A DNA stretch of 64,000 nucleotides from Kluyveromyces lactis (lineage: Eukaryota; Ascomycota; Saccharomycetes; Saccharomycetales; Saccharomycetaceae): NCBI RefSeq assembly GCF_000002515.2, contig NC_006039.1:1116001-1180000 (forward strand). The letters run 5' to 3'. The notes under the pieces were generated by a model. The model was given only the letters and a program-made list of their open reading frames with translations, made no database searches and had not been told where the DNA came from. Position numbers and translations under genes: made by a program. Positions 39,969 to 50,092 of this stretch are shown here, piece by piece (position 1 is the first letter of the stretch; each line of letters begins with the position of its first letter).

Positions 39969-40721
39969 ATGCCATTATCCGATCTTAATAAACTGCCTCC
40001 ATTAGCTGACCAGTTGGAACAAGCTAAGAGAATTGCAGCCTACCGTGCTGTTGACGAAAACTTCGACGCAAAGACCCATAAGGTTGTCGGTGTTGGCAGT
40101 GGTACTACTGTTGTTTATGTTGCTGAAAGACTTGGGGAATACATGGATGAGAAAACAAATTTTGTTTGTATTCCAACGGGCTTCCAATCGAAGCAATTGA
40201 TCCTATCAAACAAGTTACAACTTGGTGTCATTGAACAATTCCCAGAAGTTGACATTGCCTTTGACGGTGCCGATGAAGTTGATGCAGGTTTGCAATTAAT
40301 TAAGGGTGGTGGTGCTTGCTTGTTCCAAGAGAAGTTAGTTAGTACTAGTGCCAAAAAATTCATCGTTGTGGCGGATTCAAGGAAGAAATCTCCAAAGTAC
40401 TTGGGTACCAACTGGAAAAAAGGTGTTCCAATTGAGGTTGTTCCAAGCTCGTACGTTCGTGTCCTCTCTGATTTAAAGAACAAATTGAACTGCAAATCTG
40501 CCATGGTAAGACAAGGTGGGTCAGCTAAAGCCGGCCCTGTTGTCACCGATAACTGCAATTTCATCATCGATGCTGATTTCGGAGAAATTACAGACCCAAG
40601 AAAGCTACATCAAGATATCAAACTATTAGTTGGTGTTGTCGAAACTGGTTTGTTCATTGATAATGCCGAAAAGGCTTACTTTGGCTATCCAGATGGTTCT
40701 GTAGACCTACAAGAGTTATAA
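39969..40721 (+). CDS. RKI1: Ribose-5-phosphate isomerase
   Basis: Rki1 interconverts ribose 5-phosphate and ribulose 5-phosphate in the pentose phosphate pathway. From ATG at 39969 the product is 250 aa (S. cerevisiae 258). It shows the RpiA motifs [42 protein letters not shown] and [20 protein letters not shown]. The Asp and Lys active-site positions sit in these blocks. An in-frame ATG at 39897 would add 24 residues. I chose 39969 because it matches the family start and has an A at -3 (CAAAATG). It converges with ARF3, as YOR095C and YOR094W do. Confidence 0.95.
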   Translation: MPLSDLNKLPPLADQLEQAKRIAAYRAVDENFDAKTHKVVGVGSGTTVVYVAERLGEYMDEKTNFVCIPTGFQSKQLILSNKLQLGVIEQFPEVDIAFDGADEVDAGLQLIKGGGACLFQEKLVSTSAKKFIVVADSRKKSPKYLGTNWKKGVPIEVVPSSYVRVLSDLKNKLNCKSAMVRQGGSAKAGPVVTDNCNFIIDADFGEITDPRKLHQDIKLLVGVVETGLFIDNAEKAYFGYPDGSVDLQEL

Positions 40722-41277
40722 AAAGGAAAACATAAGCACCTGCTGCCGGAATCTCTCTTAACTCATTTAAAATGTAACGATATCCATATATAATAATCTT
40801 CAATCTCGTATGCCTCCAGTTTCTTCGTTTCCTGGGATTGGAAAATGAATTTTAAACAAAAAAAGGGTTAATATACTTCGATATTTTAATTGACATATTC
40901 ACGAAGTGGTTTTATAAGATGGATACAAATCTATGAAAACATATTCATAATCAATAAATCATAAATATGTATGTCATTTGTGTATAATATTACAACTCAT
41001 CGAAGAGCTTTCATATAGGAAATTGTTTTTTTTTGAATTCTGCCTGCTGTCTCAAAATTCACACAAGAGAATGATAAAGATAGATGCGCTTCCGAAAAGA
41101 TTAGGTCATGTCTTAGATTTTCATTATGGATGCTGTGGGGGAAAAAAGAACGACATTATTCCTTCCGGGTTGATTAATTTTGGAGTATCCCAATTTCCCC
41201 TTATATCTTAGACCTTGTTGTGTTTTTATATTTCCTTTACTCAAATCGGTTTGAAACAAAGCAGCCATTTTTTGTAA
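40722..41277. other. Convergent spacer RKI1/ARF3
   Basis: This is 556 bp of AT-rich 3' sequence. A TTCCGAAAAG at about 41091 recalled a centromere CDEIII core, but no CDEI or proper AT block accompanies it. A 77-codon open frame here is not supported. Confidence 0.5.
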
Positions 41278-41826
41278 TCAATGAGAATCTGAAGTATTCT
41301 TAGCAATCCAGGACAAACCTTCGATCAAACCTTGACCAGTCAAAGCATTCGAACCAATCACACTCCATAACTGGTTTTTCAAGTTTTCGCCCAGTTGCAA
41401 AAAGTCCGAAACCTCATTGGGACTCAATGCTCCTGGAAGATCTTGTTTATTCGCTAGAACTAATAGCACCACTTTTTCCATTTCTTTCTCACCGATTATG
41501 CTGAATAGTTCTTCCTTCGCTTGGTCCAATCGTTCTTTATCATTAGAGTCAATTACAAAGATCAAAGCGCTCGTAGCAGGGAAATAATGCCTCCATAGTG
41601 GCCTTAACCGAGCTTGTCCACCAACATCCCACATGTTAAATTTGACGTTCTTAAACGATAAAGTCTCAACATTGAAACCAACCGTGGGAGCAGATGTCTT
41701 TATCTTATTCAATTTCAACTTGTATAGAATTGTTGTCTTACCTGCATTATCCAAGCCTAACATCAATATCTTCATTTCCCGGGTACCGAAAAGTTTCCCT
41801 AACACCTTGGAAACTGAGTTACCCAT
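41278..41826 (-). CDS. ARF3: Arf6-like small GTPase Arf3
   Basis: Arf3 is the yeast Arf6 homologue, acting in cell polarity and endocytosis at the plasma membrane. The 182-aa protein starts MGNSVSKVLGKLFG with Gly2 for N-myristoylation and an amphipathic helix. The G boxes are GLDNAGKTTILYKLK, PTVGFNVETL (switch I), WDVGGQARLRPLWRHYFP (switch II, catalytic Gln kept), NKQDLPGALS and the SNALTGQGLIEG region. It matches S. cerevisiae Arf3 (183 aa) through the whole length. Synteny with RKI1 and CMR2 agrees with YOR094W. Confidence 0.95.
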   Translation of the reverse strand: MGNSVSKVLGKLFGTREMKILMLGLDNAGKTTILYKLKLNKIKTSAPTVGFNVETLSFKNVKFNMWDVGGQARLRPLWRHYFPATSALIFVIDSNDKERLDQAKEELFSIIGEKEMEKVVLLVLANKQDLPGALSPNEVSDFLQLGENLKNQLWSVIGSNALTGQGLIEGLSWIAKNTSDSH

Positions 41827-43396
41827 GACTTCCTAATTTTTTTACTGCTTATACTGGAACTTCGTTAACTGCGGTTATTGATTCACTGTGTCAACAATTC
41901 AACGAGCTGGTCTTTTATACTATCTCAGCAAATAGCATGCACAATAAGTAAAACCTAATTATTTTACAAGACAAATTATTCGTTAAGTGGAAGCAAAAAC
42001 TAGAAACAGAGACAGAGAGAGACTTGTTAAGGAAAAAAAAAAAGAGAGGTAATCTCAAAAAAGATGTGAAGCCAAAATGAAACGCTGATGAATGCAAGCA
42101 AGCATGAGATACCCGGTTGCGATTGTCTATAGAAAATAACGATTACTATCTGCAGTTTGTTTAAGATTGGCAAAAAAAAAAACACCGTATGTAAACGGTC
42201 CAATTGGAACAGAAACATACAAAACGCCCCAGTACCGTCATCATCAAGTTCAGTTGCTTTTGGAAACTGTTGAAGAAAACCGTTACTTTTGTTAAGTAAA
42301 ACTGTCCTAGCGTTTGCATTATACTTAGTTATCACCTGAAGGCAGACGCAGCTAATGTGGACTGCCTTTTTTTCAGACCTATCAACTGGTGTGGATAAGC
42401 TGTTTTTTCCAGCTTTTCATTCTTCACGCTTAGAAAAATAGGTAGAAGCCGGAAAGAGAGAAAATTTCAACGCGAGTTAAAGTCTCGTAATGTTTTTCAG
42501 TCGATGCGAAGAGGAAGAATTTTGAGATCCTCGAGTGCGATACAGAGTTATATATGATCAGAAGCGATCTACCACAGAACAAGGGAACTTTACTAGCACC
42601 CAATTCAGAAAGAATCCGTGAAGCGGCAGCTACTAGACAAGAGGAAAAAAAAGAAACAGTTAGATGTAAGTACCGACATGCATAAATAAAGCATTTGTTT
42701 TGGTAAGCTGCATCATCACAAAGACGCAATGCAAGACTTTATAGCGAGGATATTGAACTCATTTTTACGTTAAATACTGCTCTTTAAGGTAGAAACAAGT
42801 AGTCATCTGCCATCTGCCACACTAAATGAGTAACGCAGAGGCGCTTGTTTACCGGCATGATGATGATCTGTAAAATATGACTTTTGCGAGGCTGGAGCTT
42901 TCGAGCTTATGAGATAGACCATACTTGTTCTCTATATCGATTCAGCCACACGTCACAGCGCAGCATTTAGTCGATCAAGAATTTTTTGAGCGGAAGTGAT
43001 CAGACACTCAATTTTCGTCGTACCATCTAAATTCTTCAAGCAATACTTTGACATCAATATGAAGACAACTTGGTGACCGCAATTCTGATAGGCCCTCATT
43101 CCATAGCGTTATAACGGTTTTATCACTTCCTTAAGGATTCTATTTTCCGCCTAAAATATGCTTTTTGGAGCAATTTCTCGTCTAGTAGTTGTCCCAGAAA
43201 AACAAACCCCCGAAAAAAAGGTTCCAGACCTTTAATTTGTATCATTATTTCCACAATATATAATAACTGGGATAACATCAAACATTAGGAATATGGAGTT
43301 TCATTCCGTGCGACATACATAAACCTGGTGTTCCTCTGCGATAAAAAGTGTATTCAAGGGTACTTCAATCGGTGAAGCACCTGAATCCTAAACAAT
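41827..43396. promoter_or_regulatory. Divergent ARF3/CMR2 promoter region
   Basis: This 1.57-kb spacer has purine-rich and A-run stretches (about 41998-42050 and 42170-42182). Several short open frames look random. No factor site or RNA gene was recognised. Confidence 0.5.
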
Positions 43397-46300
43397 ATGT
43401 CCGAATTATCTACGTCGTTGGATTTCAGCGTGCCAGAAAACCTGCCGCCTTCTCTTCGAACGGAACTTGAAAGCTTGATATTAGACTACCGTGAAGAGAA
43501 TTTGACGGCAAAGGGATACCAGAAAAAAAGGCAAGAGTTATTGGAACGATATGCTACTACAACGTTGAATCCTTTGGTATATTCTCCTAGATCGTCATTG
43601 GAAAAACCGCCTTCGCATCGGCAGACAAGATCAGTAGCGTCAGTAGCAGGCCGATCGTTGGCGATGGATAACCAGTCCATCACGTCATCCACTGCGTATC
43701 AGTACAAAGATACGTCCTCACTGTACAAGGTTACGACAATGCATTCGCATAAACTCATGAATAACTCATCGCCAACGATGATCTCTTTACCTGTGAAACA
43801 TACTGATGGGGGATCCTCAGACGGAGTTGACGTAATAGAGTTCAATCCTATGATCCCACTTCTATCTCGATTCAGCAATACTGCGTCAAAGGATTGGGAT
43901 TCGATCCCATCAATATTGAGAGCTCGGTTTCAATTATATGACAGAGAAATCGCTATGGTTAAGATTAATGGTAAGGGGAAGGAATCATCTATTACTTGGG
44001 AAAAGTTGTATTTAAGGGCCGAAAAAGTCGCACATGAACTTTCGGCTGGTAAACATAAATTGTACAGAATGGATAAGGTGTTATTGTGGTATGATCCTGA
44101 TGAATCCATAGAGTTTACTGTGTGTCTCTTAGGATGCTTCATCGCTGGAATGATTGCCGTTCCAGTGTCTTTCTCTACCTATACTCTGAATGAAATTATA
44201 CAGATTATAAAATCCACCAATTCGAAGTTTATTTTAATTTCAGAAAACTGCTATACCAATTTGGATAATCTTTACGCTAATCAAACAACCAAATTGAAGT
44301 TAACAAAGAGCGAATTTTTCAGTAAAATTACGTTTCTTAAGACTGATGATCTTGGAACCTATTCAAAGGCAAAGAAAACAGTACCCACTTTCGATATACC
44401 CAATGTTTCTTACATAGAGTTTACCAGAACTCCTCTGGGTAGACTTTCTGGTGTCATTATGAAACATAAAGTTCTAGCTGGGCAATTTGATAACATGGCC
44501 CGTATTCTTGATTCAAGGGAAACAACTTCAAGAAAAAATTCTAAAATTATCAGAAACGTTCGTGGTAAAAGAACCTCGAACAGCCATGTCATATTGAATA
44601 GTTTAGACCCAACTAGATCAACAGGTTTAGTTTTCGGTGTTCTTTTCAATATTTTTTCAGGAAATACCTTAATCAACGTACACAGGAACTTATTGAAAGC
44701 TCCAGGGTTCTATGAAAACTTGATCAGCAAATATAAAGTAAACATTCTTTTGAATGATCAGCTTCAATTAAAACAAGTTGTCATAAATTATTTGGAAAAT
44801 CCAGAATATGCTACTTCCAAGAAAATTAAGATTGATTTTACGCATATAAGACACTGTTTGACATCGTGTACAACTATAGATACTGATGTGACTGACATGG
44901 TGGTTCATAAATGGTTGAAAAACTTGGGATGTATGGATGCTTCTCAATGTTATACCCCATTACTTACTATGTTAGATTTCGGGGGCATTTTCATTTCTAC
45001 TAGAGATCAGCTAGGAAATTTGCAAAATTTCCCGTTGCATGATCCGAAGTTAAAACTGCAAGATGAATTGTTTGTCGACAAGGAAAAATTGAAACTAAAC
45101 TTTATCAAACCCAGCATTTTAGCCATGATGAACTCCTCTAGCTCAAAGAAAGATTTTTTGCGAGTTGCATCCTTTGGTTTCCCATTACCAGACAGTACTG
45201 TTTGCGTTATCAACCCCGACAATAACACGTTAGTACCAGACCTTACTGTTGGTGAGCTATGGATAAGTTCGCCAAGTATTACTGACGAGTTTTATCAAAT
45301 GGAACGTGTAAATGATTTTGTGTTTCAGGCTCGGATCAATTTTAAACTGATGTTCTCAATCCTCAAAGATGAATTCAATAATAGCAAAGAATCATCAGAA
45401 AAACTAAACATGATAATGAACATGTGCCCTGCAGAAACGACTTTTACCCGAACAAAATTGATGGGATTTGTTCATAACGGTAAAATATTTGTTCTCTCTT
45501 TGATAGAAGACATGTTTTTACAGAATCAGTTAATAAGATTGCATAACTGGTCTCATACTTCTGATGTCACCAGAGCAAAGAAAAAACAAATGCAGGATAC
45601 GGAAGACGAAATCACGAAAAACGTTTCGAAAAAAGTTCAACCGAACCGAATTCTACAATCATTTTATCTTCAACATATTACTGAAAACATAGTTAGAACC
45701 GTCGACACGGTGTCAGAGGTTGCTGCCTTTGAATTGCCTCATAATAGAGAAGAACATTTTTTGGTTGTAGTTGTTGAAAGCACTACAGCCAACAGTACGT
45801 CTATGAACCCTGGTGCATTCAAAACCTATCCAGAGAAATATTTAGCAATGGAGAAGAAAATGAATTTACTCACTGAACAAATCTACAAAATGTTATGGAT
45901 ATTCCACAAAATTCAACCATTCTGTGTGTTAGTTGTAGCACCTGGATCTTTGCCTCGAAGGTATTGCTCTTTGGAAATTGCTAACAGTACCGTCGAAAGA
46001 CAATTTTTAGATGGGAATCTCAAAAGTAAATTTGTTAAGTTTCAGTTGGACAACGTTATTTTGGATTTTATTCCTCATTCATGGTACTATAATGAAAGCA
46101 TTTTCTCCGAGCATTTATCTAATCTGCGACACCAAAGTATTGGTGACGGCATTCAACTAAATTACAGAATTTCGCCTAAACAGACATGGCAGACTTCTGG
46201 TATTGATTATCGCCATTCCTCAACGGACTCTCGAACAGGAAAGAACTTAAGCGCGTTTAAGTCGATACTTGACATATTGAATTTCAGAGTAAGTCAGCAG

Positions 46301-48289
46301 CCAAATGATTTTGCATTCAGCACTGGTGGTGGTTCTCCACCAAACAATACAAACGTAAGACACTCTTGGAAATCATTCGATGGCATAATCGCTGCATTTG
46401 CAAAAAAGATTGTTGAGTCGAAGACACCACTAAAAAAGGGCGATCGAGTAATAATTATGTGCCAGAACTCTGTTGAATACGTTGCTATTGTAATAACGTG
46501 CCTTATTTGCAATTTCATTGTTATCCCGCTTCCTATTTTATCAGAGTCTGATATTGAACAAGAAGTCTCATTCTTTCTTAACATCATCGAATCATACAAC
46601 GTCAAAAGAATATTTGTCGATCACAAAGTACATGCCACTTTAGAACAGAATACAAGAATATCACAAGCGCTAAAGCCTTTCAAATACAGAATTCCCAAGA
46701 CCACTATTACAAGTAAAGTAAAATTGAAAAACAATTTGAGTTTATCACAATTCAAGTCTGCCATCACCAATAAATTTGGACCAGCGTCAAAACCGGAAGA
46801 TCCATGTTTAATATGGATAAACAAAGATCGCGATTCTTTCAAAGATTTACATATTGTTATGAACCATTCGCTGTTATTAAATCAATGTAAAGTGTTGAAA
46901 GAGACATTGCAACTAAGTCCATCAAATCGTATTTTCTCTATAGCGAACTATACTTACGGTCTTGGATTTATACAAGCTTGTCTTGTCGGGATATACCTTG
47001 GTGCTACAACAAGTCTTTTTAACTCTAATGATGTTTTTTCTGATCCCAAAGATTTCTTGTTGGGGATTCAGAATTTAGGTGTGAAGGATCTCTACTTGAC
47101 TCCAGAATTACTGTATTTGATAATGGATAAAGCCGCTGGATTATTGGCGTCACAATCTAAACAAAACGCAAGTCTGAAGAAAGAAGTTCTTTTGAAAAAT
47201 GGATCCACTATCTCCAGTGGATTTATGACAAATATTCAAAATATAATGGTCCCTTTCAATGGCCGTCCTAAATTCACTACTATAGAGGCATTGTTAGCAA
47301 AATACTCTCACTTAGGAGTCTCTTCTTCCCAAGTCAACTACGTCTATGAACATCATTTCAATCCCTTTATATCGATGCGATCTTACCTAGGAATTCCCCC
47401 TGTTGATATTTATTTGGAGCCAATTTGTTTCAGAGAAGGCATAATCAGTGAAGTGGATCCAGATACCATTCCACCGACAGAATTGGAAAAATATGTTCAT
47501 TTACAGGATTCAGGTATAGTACCCGTTTGTACCGATGTGTCCATTATCAATCCTGAAACTCTTGAACCATGTTACGAGAAAGAAATAGGAGAAATATGGT
47601 GCTGTTCAGAAGCTACCGTTTTCGATCATTACGTTTCTACTACGAGTACACAATCTGAGTTGACAACCACGCAACAGGAAATTAGTAAATCTACTAAGTC
47701 AAAACTAAAGAGAGACCCATTCATTGCGGAACAATTTAAAGCCAAGATCAATAATGATGTTGATAATGGGTTGACGTATTTGAGAACTGGTGATTTAGGT
47801 TTTATCAAAACAGTTTCAAGAATTGACTCACAAGGAAACAACATAACTCTCTCACTCCTATATGTGCTCGGAAGTATTAGCGAGACTATTGAAGTTCTTG
47901 GATTGACCCATTTCGTTAGTGATTTAGAAATGACAGTAAGACGATGCCATGCTGCTGTAAACAATTGCATGCTTTTCAAAACAGGCGGATTGTTAACGTG
48001 TTTCGTGGAGTGCAACAACAAAGTTAAAATCGAATACTCTAATCTTACACCTTTAATCGTCAGTGCATTGTTGAAGAATCATGGAATTGTTGTAGATATG
48101 TGCACATTTATCAAACCAGGGTCACTGAAAAATACCTATCGTGATTGGAGTAAGAACAGGAAACAAATTTTGAGTGACTGGTTGAATAAAAAGATAGTCA
48201 TAGATTCCCAATTTTGCGTTAGTTTTGGGGAGAATAACTCCATTTATCTATTATCAGATTTTGAAAAAAATCAAGAAAATCTGGTATAG
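43397..48289 (+). CDS. CMR2: DIP2-like protein with DMAP1-binding and two AMP-binding-like domains
   Basis: S. cerevisiae Cmr2 (YOR093C, 1648 aa) belongs to the Disco-interacting protein 2 family, recently tied to lipid homeostasis. This 1630-aa product begins with a DMAP1-binding domain (about 14-60, PSLRTELESLILDYREENLT). Two adenylate-forming-enzyme-like domains follow at about 160-800 and 950-1610. The ATP-loop (A3) equivalent is degenerate in domain 1 (FTRTPLGRLSGVIMKH) and unrecognisable in domain 2 (LIWINKDRDSFKDLHIVMNH), so classic acyl-CoA ligase activity is doubtful. YLRTGDLGFI near 1460 is a kept A7/A8-type motif. It is flanked by ARF3 and ECM3, as in S. cerevisiae. Confidence 0.93.
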   Translation: MSELSTSLDFSVPENLPPSLRTELESLILDYREENLTAKGYQKKRQELLERYATTTLNPLVYSPRSSLEKPPSHRQTRSVASVAGRSLAMDNQSITSSTAYQYKDTSSLYKVTTMHSHKLMNNSSPTMISLPVKHTDGGSSDGVDVIEFNPMIPLLSRFSNTASKDWDSIPSILRARFQLYDREIAMVKINGKGKESSITWEKLYLRAEKVAHELSAGKHKLYRMDKVLLWYDPDESIEFTVCLLGCFIAGMIAVPVSFSTYTLNEIIQIIKSTNSKFILISENCYTNLDNLYANQTTKLKLTKSEFFSKITFLKTDDLGTYSKAKKTVPTFDIPNVSYIEFTRTPLGRLSGVIMKHKVLAGQFDNMARILDSRETTSRKNSKIIRNVRGKRTSNSHVILNSLDPTRSTGLVFGVLFNIFSGNTLINVHRNLLKAPGFYENLISKYKVNILLNDQLQLKQVVINYLENPEYATSKKIKIDFTHIRHCLTSCTTIDTDVTDMVVHKWLKNLGCMDASQCYTPLLTMLDFGGIFISTRDQLGNLQNFPLHDPKLKLQDELFVDKEKLKLNFIKPSILAMMNSSSSKKDFLRVASFGFPLPDSTVCVINPDNNTLVPDLTVGELWISSPSITDEFYQMERVNDFVFQARINFKLMFSILKDEFNNSKESSEKLNMIMNMCPAETTFTRTKLMGFVHNGKIFVLSLIEDMFLQNQLIRLHNWSHTSDVTRAKKKQMQDTEDEITKNVSKKVQPNRILQSFYLQHITENIVRTVDTVSEVAAFELPHNREEHFLVVVVESTTANSTSMNPGAFKTYPEKYLAMEKKMNLLTEQIYKMLWIFHKIQPFCVLVVAPGSLPRRYCSLEIANSTVERQFLDGNLKSKFVKFQLDNVILDFIPHSWYYNESIFSEHLSNLRHQSIGDGIQLNYRISPKQTWQTSGIDYRHSSTDSRTGKNLSAFKSILDILNFRVSQQPNDFAFSTGGGSPPNNTNVRHSWKSFDGIIAAFAKKIVESKTPLKKGDRVIIMCQNSVEYVAIVITCLICNFIVIPLPILSESDIEQEVSFFLNIIESYNVKRIFVDHKVHATLEQNTRISQALKPFKYRIPKTTITSKVKLKNNLSLSQFKSAITNKFGPASKPEDPCLIWINKDRDSFKDLHIVMNHSLLLNQCKVLKETLQLSPSNRIFSIANYTYGLGFIQACLVGIYLGATTSLFNSNDVFSDPKDFLLGIQNLGVKDLYLTPELLYLIMDKAAGLLASQSKQNASLKKEVLLKNGSTISSGFMTNIQNIMVPFNGRPKFTTIEALLAKYSHLGVSSSQVNYVYEHHFNPFISMRSYLGIPPVDIYLEPICFREGIISEVDPDTIPPTELEKYVHLQDSGIVPVCTDVSIINPETLEPCYEKEIGEIWCCSEATVFDHYVSTTSTQSELTTTQQEISKSTKSKLKRDPFIAEQFKAKINNDVDNGLTYLRTGDLGFIKTVSRIDSQGNNITLSLLYVLGSISETIEVLGLTHFVSDLEMTVRRCHAAVNNCMLFKTGGLLTCFVECNNKVKIEYSNLTPLIVSALLKNHGIVVDMCTFIKPGSLKNTYRDWSKNRKQILSDWLNKKIVIDSQFCVSFGENNSIYLLSDFEKNQENLV

Positions 48290-48478
48290 TTTTATTGTAT
48301 CAAAGTTCTTGAGCCACCGGGAGTTCGAAATAAACGGACTCATCAGACCACAAAACCTGAGTTCTAAGTATTAAGCTTTTGTAACATTAATAATTAATCA
48401 GTATACACGGACAATCTGATACGATGTAATACATCTAGTTAGAATAAGGCAGAATAAGGGGAGTTCACAGCGTTTTTA

Positions 48479-50092
48479 TTACACTTTCATTTGCACTAGC
48501 AAGAAGTACGTTACCAGGAATGGCAGACTTATTATCAGCACAGGGTATTGCAAAATCAAAAAAAAGGCTACACAATCCATTTGGGTAGTGTCTTCCGAAT
48601 CTGGTGGTGTGAAACTGGCTGTAAAAAATATGATTGTAGTCATTGTTGGTAAACCCCAATCGATAACAATAACCAGCAACAACATTGAATCGTCCTGCCA
48701 ATTTAACCAACCTGCTTTTACTAGCCTATCACACCATAGAACCCCAAATATCGGCATGATACACAATCTTAGGACCACTAAAATTGCAGCGGATTTCCAG
48801 AATCCTGGATATAGCTTTTTGATCTTAAGTCTGCCTAATGTTGCTCCCAAAAGCATCAATCCAAAAGGCACTGATGCATTTCCTAAGTATCCTGTATAAT
48901 CCATAATGAAATTCAGAGCCGGCTGACCGTCTGGTGCTGGATGAATGTACGGTCCATTGGAGGTAGTAACGAACAGAGCCTTAAGCCAAGGAATGAATGC
49001 AATAAGTAATGCTAGGAAAACAGCCATCGAACACGGTCTTAAAAAGTTCTTGAGGAAGAAAAGCAGTACACTCATACCAGGAATATTTCTGACTCTCGAG
49101 GGTAAAATGTTAGCTGATTCTTTGATATCTTGGCCAGTTACGGTAGCATCTGATGTGACAATTCTCTTCAAAGTTGTGAACTCTTTTCTAAGAGGGACCT
49201 GACCTGAATCCTCGGTTTCGGGTTTTATGGTGGATGTAACAGAATTTCTGCGAGCTCCGTATTGGTCTACATTAGAGTATTCTTTTATTAAATCGTGAAC
49301 ATTTTCCGGAGGCATAGATCTTAGGTCAATCGACCTTAGCGATGAACTGAGAGACTGGGCACTGGCCGCCGTTGCATTAGTAAGGCGCCTTGAAATTACA
49401 TTATCCTCAGCAAGCTGTATTGGAGAAGTAACAGCTTCCTGAGAATTGATGGAATTTACAGCACGATCGTTTTCTTTTGAACAGAATGATTGTGAATCAG
49501 TTTGAAGATGAAACTGAGATGCATTAGATTGCGCAGGTGGTTCGAGTGGTGTCTGAATAGAGGCATTCTCCTCATCCGCGTACTCGAAATCCATTTCTAT
49601 AAGTCTAAAGCCTCCTAAGTTGAAGATGCAAATCATAAACATGGCCAAGAAAATAATCACAGAAGCAATACCCTTATCTGCTTCTTCTTCTGTGAAAAGA
49701 AGACCTTGATCCATAGTTTGTAATATAGCGATTGGTAAATCACTGATATTTGGGAATGTCCCACCGGCTAATATACCACCACGCCATTTTTTCGGTACGG
49801 GAAGCACTTTCCTAACTACAAATGCAAAGAAAAGCCCTGTACCAAATATCATGACTGCCGTCAAACAAATGATACCGACATCCTTGGCATCCCTATAATC
49901 AATACTTGAAACGATTTTGTTAAATGATAGCGACGGTAGTAAGACCGTTAGAACGATATCTGAGCATGTCCGGGTTGCTGCGACGGTAAGGATATTCCCC
50001 TTAGCCAAACCAAACCCAGTCGCTATAATCATATAAATCTTAATAATAGGCTTCACTGAAGCCCAGATCGCTTCTCCTACAGTCAACCCCAT
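48479..50092 (-). CDS. ECM3: Auxin-efflux-carrier-family membrane protein Ecm3
   Basis: Ecm3 (YOR092W, paralogue YNL095C) is an ER-located member of the auxin efflux carrier/BASS-like family with a cell-wall phenotype; its substrate is unknown. The 537-aa product has about five N-terminal membrane segments (GEAIWASVKPIIKIYMIIAT, DIVLTVLLPSLSFNKIV). A hydrophilic loop rich in Ser/Asn/Gln spans about 165-330, with SNVDQYGARRNS. About five C-terminal segments follow (LRPCSMAVFLALLIAFIPW, FGLMLLGATLGRLKI). The first ATG in the frame is at 50092; a TTG four codons earlier is not a likely start. The single copy next to APP1 reflects the unduplicated order. Confidence 0.93.
   Translation of the reverse strand: MGLTVGEAIWASVKPIIKIYMIIATGFGLAKGNILTVAATRTCSDIVLTVLLPSLSFNKIVSSIDYRDAKDVGIICLTAVMIFGTGLFFAFVVRKVLPVPKKWRGGILAGGTFPNISDLPIAILQTMDQGLLFTEEEADKGIASVIIFLAMFMICIFNLGGFRLIEMDFEYADEENASIQTPLEPPAQSNASQFHLQTDSQSFCSKENDRAVNSINSQEAVTSPIQLAEDNVISRRLTNATAASAQSLSSSLRSIDLRSMPPENVHDLIKEYSNVDQYGARRNSVTSTIKPETEDSGQVPLRKEFTTLKRIVTSDATVTGQDIKESANILPSRVRNIPGMSVLLFFLKNFLRPCSMAVFLALLIAFIPWLKALFVTTSNGPYIHPAPDGQPALNFIMDYTGYLGNASVPFGLMLLGATLGRLKIKKLYPGFWKSAAILVVLRLCIMPIFGVLWCDRLVKAGWLNWQDDSMLLLVIVIDWGLPTMTTIIFFTASFTPPDSEDTTQMDCVAFFLILQYPVLIISLPFLVTYFLLVQMKV

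Noticed and set aside
41085-41100. TTCCGAAAAG resembling a centromere CDEIII core
   Set aside because: No CDEI at the right distance and flanking DNA is not AT-rich enough; probably chance.
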